Source: Solidesulfovibrio aerotolerans
GTDB lineage: Bacteria; Desulfobacterota; Desulfovibrionia; Desulfovibrionales; Desulfovibrionaceae
Assembly: GCF_009856865.1 (NCBI RefSeq)
Contig: NZ_WVUD01000032.1
Span: 1-44,304, forward strand
DNA length: 44,304 nucleotides
Direction: 5' to 3'
Shown here: positions 41,021 through 44,304 of the stretch, one piece after another
Layout of the letters: each line of letters starts with the position of its first letter
How positions within the stretch are numbered: position 1 is the stretch's first letter
Translations under genes and position numbers: made by a program
The notes under the pieces: model-generated
What the model was told of the DNA's origin: nothing
The model's database searches: none
What the model saw: the letters and a program-made list of their open reading frames with translations, nothing else

Positions 41021-41053
41021 AAAAAGGGCCGCCGGGCGTGTTGCCCGCGGCCC
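41021..41053 (-). terminator. Attenuator terminator in the aldolase leader
   Basis: On the minus strand GGGCCGCGGGC (41053-41043) pairs with GCCCGGCGGCCC (41037-41026), with one bulged G and loop AACAC, followed by TTTTT (41025-41021). It lies 26 bases after the leader peptide stop and 53 bases before the aldolase start, so read-through is needed to express the gene. The 5' arm can instead pair with GCTCGCGGC inside the leader-peptide coding region (41112-41104) as an antiterminator. Confidence 0.8.
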
Positions 41054-41079
41054 CTGTCGGCGGAGTTTTCAGGTGCGGC

Positions 41080-41160
41080 TTACAAGGCCACACCACCCGC
41101 CAAGCCGCGAGCGCGAAAGCCGTAATAATAATAATACGGTCCGAAGCTGAGGATGCGCAT
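41080..41160 (-). CDS. Tyr-rich leader peptide for transcription attenuation (26 aa)
   Basis: A 26-codon frame begins MRILSFGP and is followed by five consecutive Tyr codons (TAT x4, TAC; 41136-41122), then GFRARGLAGGVAL and TAA. An in-frame ATG at 41181 would give 33 residues; neither start has a clear Shine-Dalgarno site. Five adjacent Tyr codons followed by an antiterminator segment and a rho-independent terminator are the hallmarks of amino-acid attenuation: scarcity of Tyr-tRNA stalls the ribosome on the Tyr codons, leaves 41112-41104 free to pair with the terminator 5' arm, and allows transcription into the aldolase gene. A -35-like TTGACG lies at 41217-41212 with only a weak -10. The mechanism is known for other amino acids; its use here is inferred. 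Confidence 0.8.
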   Translation of the reverse strand: MRILSFGPYYYYYGFRARGLAGGVAL

Positions 41161-41213
41161 GGCGGGCTGACGAGTTTGCATGGCGGCAAGGTAAACGCAA
41201 TTCGGGCGGCCCG

Positions 41214-41831
41214 TCAAGAGACTGTGTACCCGGAGTCCGTGTACCCGGAGTCCGGCGCGGCCGGAGTGGGAGCGACCGGGGCCGGGGATACCTGTCCCGG
41301 ATACGGCTGCCCCTGATACAGCTGGCCCGGATATGCCTGGCCCGGATAGGCCTGGCCCGCAGCGCCAGGGTTGGCCGGGGCTGGCGGGGAGCCGACCGGC
41401 GGTGCCGCCTGGGGATAGACCGGCACCATATACACAGAGCCCTGCGGCGCGGTTTGGGGATAGCCCGGCGGCAACGCCTGGGGAGCGCCCGGTGCGACGA
41501 GGCCTTCCTGGAGGATGGTCTGGGCGTCGCCCTGGGGGCCGGCCCCGGGGGTCAGGATGTTGCCCTCGGTGATGCCGGGCGTCCCCTGCCAGGATTGCTG
41601 CCAGTGCCCGGCTTGCGACTCGTAGCGTCTGGCCGCGTCACAGCGTCCGGCGCAGGGCGGGCAGGCGGCGTTGCACACTTGCGAAGGCACAATGTCGGTG
41701 ACCGTGCCGGTGTCAATGACGCAGACCTCGCGTCCGGCGGCGTCCACACAGGTGAAAAGGCCGTAGGCTTGCGCCTGTGTGGCCACGGCCAGAGTCGCGA
41801 GAACAACCAACGTACGCAGTATCAAGAGCAT
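41214..41831 (-). CDS. Secreted protein with Cys-rich head and Pro/Gly/Gln repeat tail (205 aa)
   Basis: A signal peptide (LLILRTLVVLATLAVATQAQA) precedes a small cysteine-rich part (residues 25-68: TCVDAAGREVCVID, then CNAACPPCAGRC) that resembles DUF4124-like secreted domains. The rest is low-complexity, with four AYPGQ-like repeats (about 165-185), encoded by imperfect 15-bp DNA repeats at about 41295-41355. The last residues repeat DSGYT (15-bp DNA duplication near 41224-41253). Probably a periplasmic or surface protein; its function is unknown. The candidate promoter of the attenuated aldolase gene overlaps its stop codon. Confidence 0.7.
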   Translation of the reverse strand: MLLILRTLVVLATLAVATQAQAYGLFTCVDAAGREVCVIDTGTVTDIVPSQVCNAACPPCAGRCDAARRYESQAGHWQQSWQGTPGITEGNILTPGAGPQGDAQTILQEGLVAPGAPQALPPGYPQTAPQGSVYMVPVYPQAAPPVGSPPAPANPGAAGQAYPGQAYPGQLYQGQPYPGQVSPAPVAPTPAAPDSGYTDSGYTVS

Positions 41832-41851
41832 GACGACCTCCTTGGCGGATG

Positions 41852-43102
41852 TCAGGCAATGCGTTCGATATCCGCCCCGACGTTTCGCAGTTTCACTTCC
41901 ATGGCTTCGTAGCCCCGATCCAGATGGTAGACGCGCTGAATGAGCGTTTCGCCCTGGGCGGCCAGACCGGCCAGCACCAGCGAGGCGCTGGCCCGCAGAT
42001 CGGAAGCCATGACCGGCGCGCCGGCCAGGCCCAGGGCACCCCGGATAAACGCGGTCTGGGAGGAAATGCGGATCTGCGCCCCCAACCGGACCAGTTCCTG
42101 GACGTGCATGAACCGGTTTTCGAAAATGGTTTCGCGAATGGAGCTTGAGCCATTGGCCACGGCCATAAGCGACATGATTTGGGCCTGCACGTCGGTGGGA
42201 AAGCCGGGATAGGGCTGGGTGGCCACGTCCACGCCGATGAGCTGTTCGCGCCGGCGCACCACCACCCCGGCATTGGTTGCCTCAATGGCAACGCCCATCT
42301 CCCGCAATTTGGAAACCACGGCGTCGAGTTCCATAAACGGGCAGCATTCCAGGCGCAATTCGCCGTCGGTGATGGCGGCGGCGATCATGTAAGTGGCGGC
42401 TTCGATGCGGTCAGGCATGACGCTGTAGCTGCCGCCGCCAAGGCTCGGCACGCCCGTAATGGTGATGACCGAGGTGCCGTGCCCGGTGATTTTGGCCCCC
42501 ATGGCGTTTAGAAAGTCTGCCAGATCGGCCACTTCCGGCTCTCGGGCGGCGTTTTCCAGGACAGTCGTGCCTTCGGCTAAGCTGGCGGCCATGAGCAGAT
42601 TTTCCGTGCCGCCCACCGTGGGGAAGTCGAAGACAATGTGCGCCCCGGTGAGACGGTCGCAGCGGCCTTCGATATAGCCGGCCTCCAGGGTGAAGGTGGC
42701 ACCCATCTTTTCCAGGGCGGTCAGGTGCAGATTGACCGGCCGGGCACCGATGGCGCAGCCGCCGGGCAGGGCGACCCGGGCGTGGCCGGCCCGGGCCAGC
42801 AGTGGCCCAAGGACCAGCACCGAGGCGCGCATGGTGCGCACGAGGTCGTAGGGTGCCTCGGGGTTGAGGCGGCCGGCCGGCTCCATGGTGACTGTGTTGC
42901 CCTCAAAGGTGGAGGGGCAACCAAGGATATCGTTGAGCTTGAGCGTGGTATGGATATCGCGCAAGCGCGGCACGTTATCGACCACCGCCGGCTTGGTGAG
43001 CAGGGGGGCGGCCAGCAGGATGGGCAGGGCGGCGTTTTTGGAGCCGCTGACCCGGATGGGGCCGTAAAGGGGCTTGCCGCCCCGGATGAGCAGTTTATCC
43101 AT
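41852..43102 (-). CDS. murA: UDP-N-acetylglucosamine 1-carboxyvinyltransferase (416 aa)
   Basis: MurA transfers enolpyruvate from PEP to UDP-GlcNAc, the first committed step of peptidoglycan synthesis. K22/N23 (GSKNAALP), the active-site loop with C116 ([12 protein letters not shown]), [22 protein letters not shown] and GFPTDVQAQ identify it. The Cys means it should be fosfomycin-sensitive type. Length is normal. It is followed on the same strand by the secreted-protein gene 21 bases downstream. Confidence 0.96.
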   Translation of the reverse strand: MDKLLIRGGKPLYGPIRVSGSKNAALPILLAAPLLTKPAVVDNVPRLRDIHTTLKLNDILGCPSTFEGNTVTMEPAGRLNPEAPYDLVRTMRASVLVLGPLLARAGHARVALPGGCAIGARPVNLHLTALEKMGATFTLEAGYIEGRCDRLTGAHIVFDFPTVGGTENLLMAASLAEGTTVLENAAREPEVADLADFLNAMGAKITGHGTSVITITGVPSLGGGSYSVMPDRIEAATYMIAAAITDGELRLECCPFMELDAVVSKLREMGVAIEATNAGVVVRRREQLIGVDVATQPYPGFPTDVQAQIMSLMAVANGSSSIRETIFENRFMHVQELVRLGAQIRISSQTAFIRGALGLAGAPVMASDLRASASLVLAGLAAQGETLIQRVYHLDRGYEAMEVKLRNVGADIERIA

Positions 43103-43211
43103 GACAATAATCCTTAGCTGGTTTGGGAGGCAGTGGCAAGAAACGGCGGGCCGACTTGCCTCAGAAGAATAGCGCGGCCGAGCTTTGAGAGCAAGCGAGG
43201 GAAAATATCTG

Positions 43212-43240
43212 TTGACGCCGGGCCGGGTCTTGGGTAAAGA
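43212..43240 (+). promoter_or_regulatory. Sigma-70 promoter of tRNA-His
   Basis: TTGACG (43212-43217) and TAAAGA (43235-43240) are spaced by 17 bases and lie 18 bases before the tRNA. Confidence 0.75.
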
Positions 43241-43258
43241 CTTCCTTCTTCGTCAATG

Positions 43259-43334
43259 GTGGCTGTAGCTCAGTTGGTAGAGTCCCAGGTTGTGGCCCTG
43301 GTTGTCGTGGGTTCGAGCCCCATCAGTCACCCCA
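43259..43334 (+). tRNA. tRNA-His (anticodon GTG)
   Basis: The acceptor stem is GTGGCTG / CAGTCAC with discriminator C73 and encoded CCA. The anticodon loop TTGTGGC contains GTG. A G at 43258 can serve as the His-specific G-1 opposite C73. The D and T arms (GGTTCGAGCCCC) are regular. Confidence 0.95.
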
Positions 43335-43350
43335 GTAATTTTCCTTGCAA

Positions 43351-43373
43351 AAGGCCCGGTTAACCGCCGGGCC
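43351..43373 (+). terminator. Terminator of tRNA-His
   Basis: GGCCCGG (43353-43359) pairs with CCGGGCC (43367-43373) and is followed by TTTTTG. It lies 17 bases after the tRNA. Confidence 0.9.
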
Positions 43374-43690
43374 TTTTTGTTTTGCGAGCTGAGTGCCTTT
43401 AACTGATTGCGATGACCCAACCCAAAAGGCAGAGGGGCATTTACCGTTTGTCTGTTCTATTTTCTCATTGTAATTGTGCGGTTACGTCAGATGACCGCTG
43501 CAATCCCATCCCAGCCCCACCTCGTATCCTTGCAACTCCAGACGAAATGACCGAAAATCAGAAGGAACGGTGTCTCCAGGAGGCCGGGCGAATCTTTCCT
43601 TTTCTACGGCCGGAAAGCCATCTCCGGCCAGAGAGCCAAGGCTTTTCGGGCGCAGCAAACGCTTCGTAACAATCTGATTTGGAAGGTTGT
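43374..43690. other. Intergenic stretch, no gene seen
   Basis: An 85-codon plus-strand frame and minus-strand frames exist here but have no ribosome-binding sites and unnatural composition. A short repeat (CCGGAAAGCCATCT / CCGGCCAGAGAGCC) near 43608-43640 is the only regularity. Confidence 0.5.
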
Positions 43691-43975
43691 ATGAAAACAT
43701 TCATTCTGTTCATGCTGTGTTGTGTTCTTTTTTTGGGCATTGCCTATGCAGGAGATAAACCGGATGCCGCTGCGAATGTTGGCAATGACGATAAAAAATC
43801 CGGCCAGTCAGGACTGAAGTCCACTCCTCGGTTAAGCTATCGAAGCAATGCCCCGGCTGATGAAAATAGTTCGCTTGAAAAGCTTAAGCCAATGCTCAAT
43901 CAAGTGTTGGGAAGTGGACAAAACGGTCAGGCAGGCGGTGCTGAAGTTCCAGGCAGCACCAAGATGAGTTTTTAA
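43691..43975 (+). CDS. Small secreted protein (94 aa)
   Basis: ATG 43691 follows GGAAGG. The signal peptide is MKTFILFMLCCVLFLGIAYA, cleaved before GDKPD. The mature 74 residues are hydrophilic and probably disordered (NVGNDDKKSGQSG, then LEKLKPMLNQVLGSGQNGQ). No family is recognised. Codon use is less GC-rich than in the neighbouring core genes, so it may be recently acquired. Confidence 0.6.
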   Translation: MKTFILFMLCCVLFLGIAYAGDKPDAAANVGNDDKKSGQSGLKSTPRLSYRSNAPADENSSLEKLKPMLNQVLGSGQNGQAGGAEVPGSTKMSF

Positions 43976-44003
43976 GTTCTGTTTTTGAAAGAGTCGTTAT
44001 GAC

Positions 44004-44025
44004 CTGAGATCCTTTTTAGGATCAG
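44004..44025 (+). terminator. Hairpin after the small secreted protein gene
   Basis: CTGAGATCCT (44004-44013) pairs with AGGATCAG (44018-44025) with one bulged G and a TTTT loop, 29 bases after the stop codon. There is no T tract, so the terminator role is tentative. The final bases of the window, to 44304, show no gene. Confidence 0.4.
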
Positions 44026-44304
44026 TCAATTCTTGCGGGTTGCTCACTGGGTCGCAGTGCTGCCAACCTGCTGGCGTGCGCTCACGGCATTATTTTGCCA
44101 AAATTTGAGTGCAACGCACCTCTTCACTGGTCTTGTTGCGAGATGCAGCAGTGCCAGATGCCTTCCGCTGCTTACTAAAATCATTTCTGTCCGGCTAATT
44201 TAGAAGAGATAGCCTGCTAGAATTGTTTGGTTTTAAGCGTTGCCGTCGCGGGTCAATGAGGTCGAGAATTTCACATTGCTGAAACAGATTTCGTTGCACC
44301 AGCC

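Noticed and set aside
43412-43669. 85-codon plus-strand frame after tRNA-His
   Set aside because: No Shine-Dalgarno sequence and implausible composition; a shorter ATG inside it is equally unsupported.

Overview
The window looks like a chromosome segment of a GC-rich, anaerobic sulfate-reducing deltaproteobacterium of the Desulfovibrio / Solidesulfovibrio type. This is inferred from gene content: a four-subunit 2-oxoacid:ferredoxin oxidoreductase, an archaeal-type aldolase for aromatic synthesis, NtrC-type regulation and GC-rich codon use. No 16S or other species marker is present.

Bases 1 to about 14875 are accessory DNA. They are the right-hand end of an integrated element that entered the 3' end of a tRNA-Arg gene (14875-14951, minus strand). 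A tyrosine recombinase (13726-14793) lies beside the tRNA, with an excisionase-like helix-turn-helix gene in front of it. The left junction is outside the window. From left to right the element holds: an IS21-type terminus that decapitates a type I restriction hsdR gene; a patch of gene debris and small genes (an ORF interrupted by TGA, a receiver-domain scrap, a three-hairpin non-coding stretch, a small coupled gene pair, a zinc-ribbon protein, a glutaredoxin); an AT-rich stretch with a SplB-like radical SAM enzyme and a repeat-filled 1 kb intergenic region; an unknown 318-residue protein followed closely by a RecD2 helicase; a complete IS1595-type insertion sequence with perfect ends and target duplication but a nonsense-mutated transposase; and a minus-strand pair made of a tRNA-guanine-transglycosylase-like (DpdA-type) protein and an unknown 353-residue protein. 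A long inverted repeat lies upstream of the integration genes. Base composition changes several times, so the element is a mosaic.

Bases from about 14876 to 44304 are compact, GC-rich core chromosome. The main units are: a secreted peptidyl-prolyl isomerase; korDABC followed by a fused succinyl-CoA synthetase (2-oxoglutarate to succinyl-CoA to succinate with nucleotide phosphorylation); a PAS histidine kinase, a SRAP-type abasic-site protein, an HD-GYP protein and a potassium channel; a nucleoside transporter, a TauE/SafE permease and an EamA-like protein; the run thiL - eamA - trmO, preceded by a PfkB sugar kinase, cutA and an NtrC-type regulator; a biotin locus with bioF, a BioH-like esterase and bioC on the minus strand and bioA, bioD on the plus strand, whose two divergent start codons overlap; an aldolase of the 2-amino-3,7-dideoxy-D-threo-hept-6-ulosonate synthase family preceded by a Tyr-rich leader peptide and attenuator; murA; and tRNA-His.

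The strongest new-looking signals are the tyrosine leader/attenuator upstream of the aldolase gene (40968-41181), the zinc-less TGT-like protein on the element, the overlapping divergent bioF/bioA starts, the three adjacent hairpins at 2488-2705, and the two repeat structures at 5763-5916 and 13381-13440.
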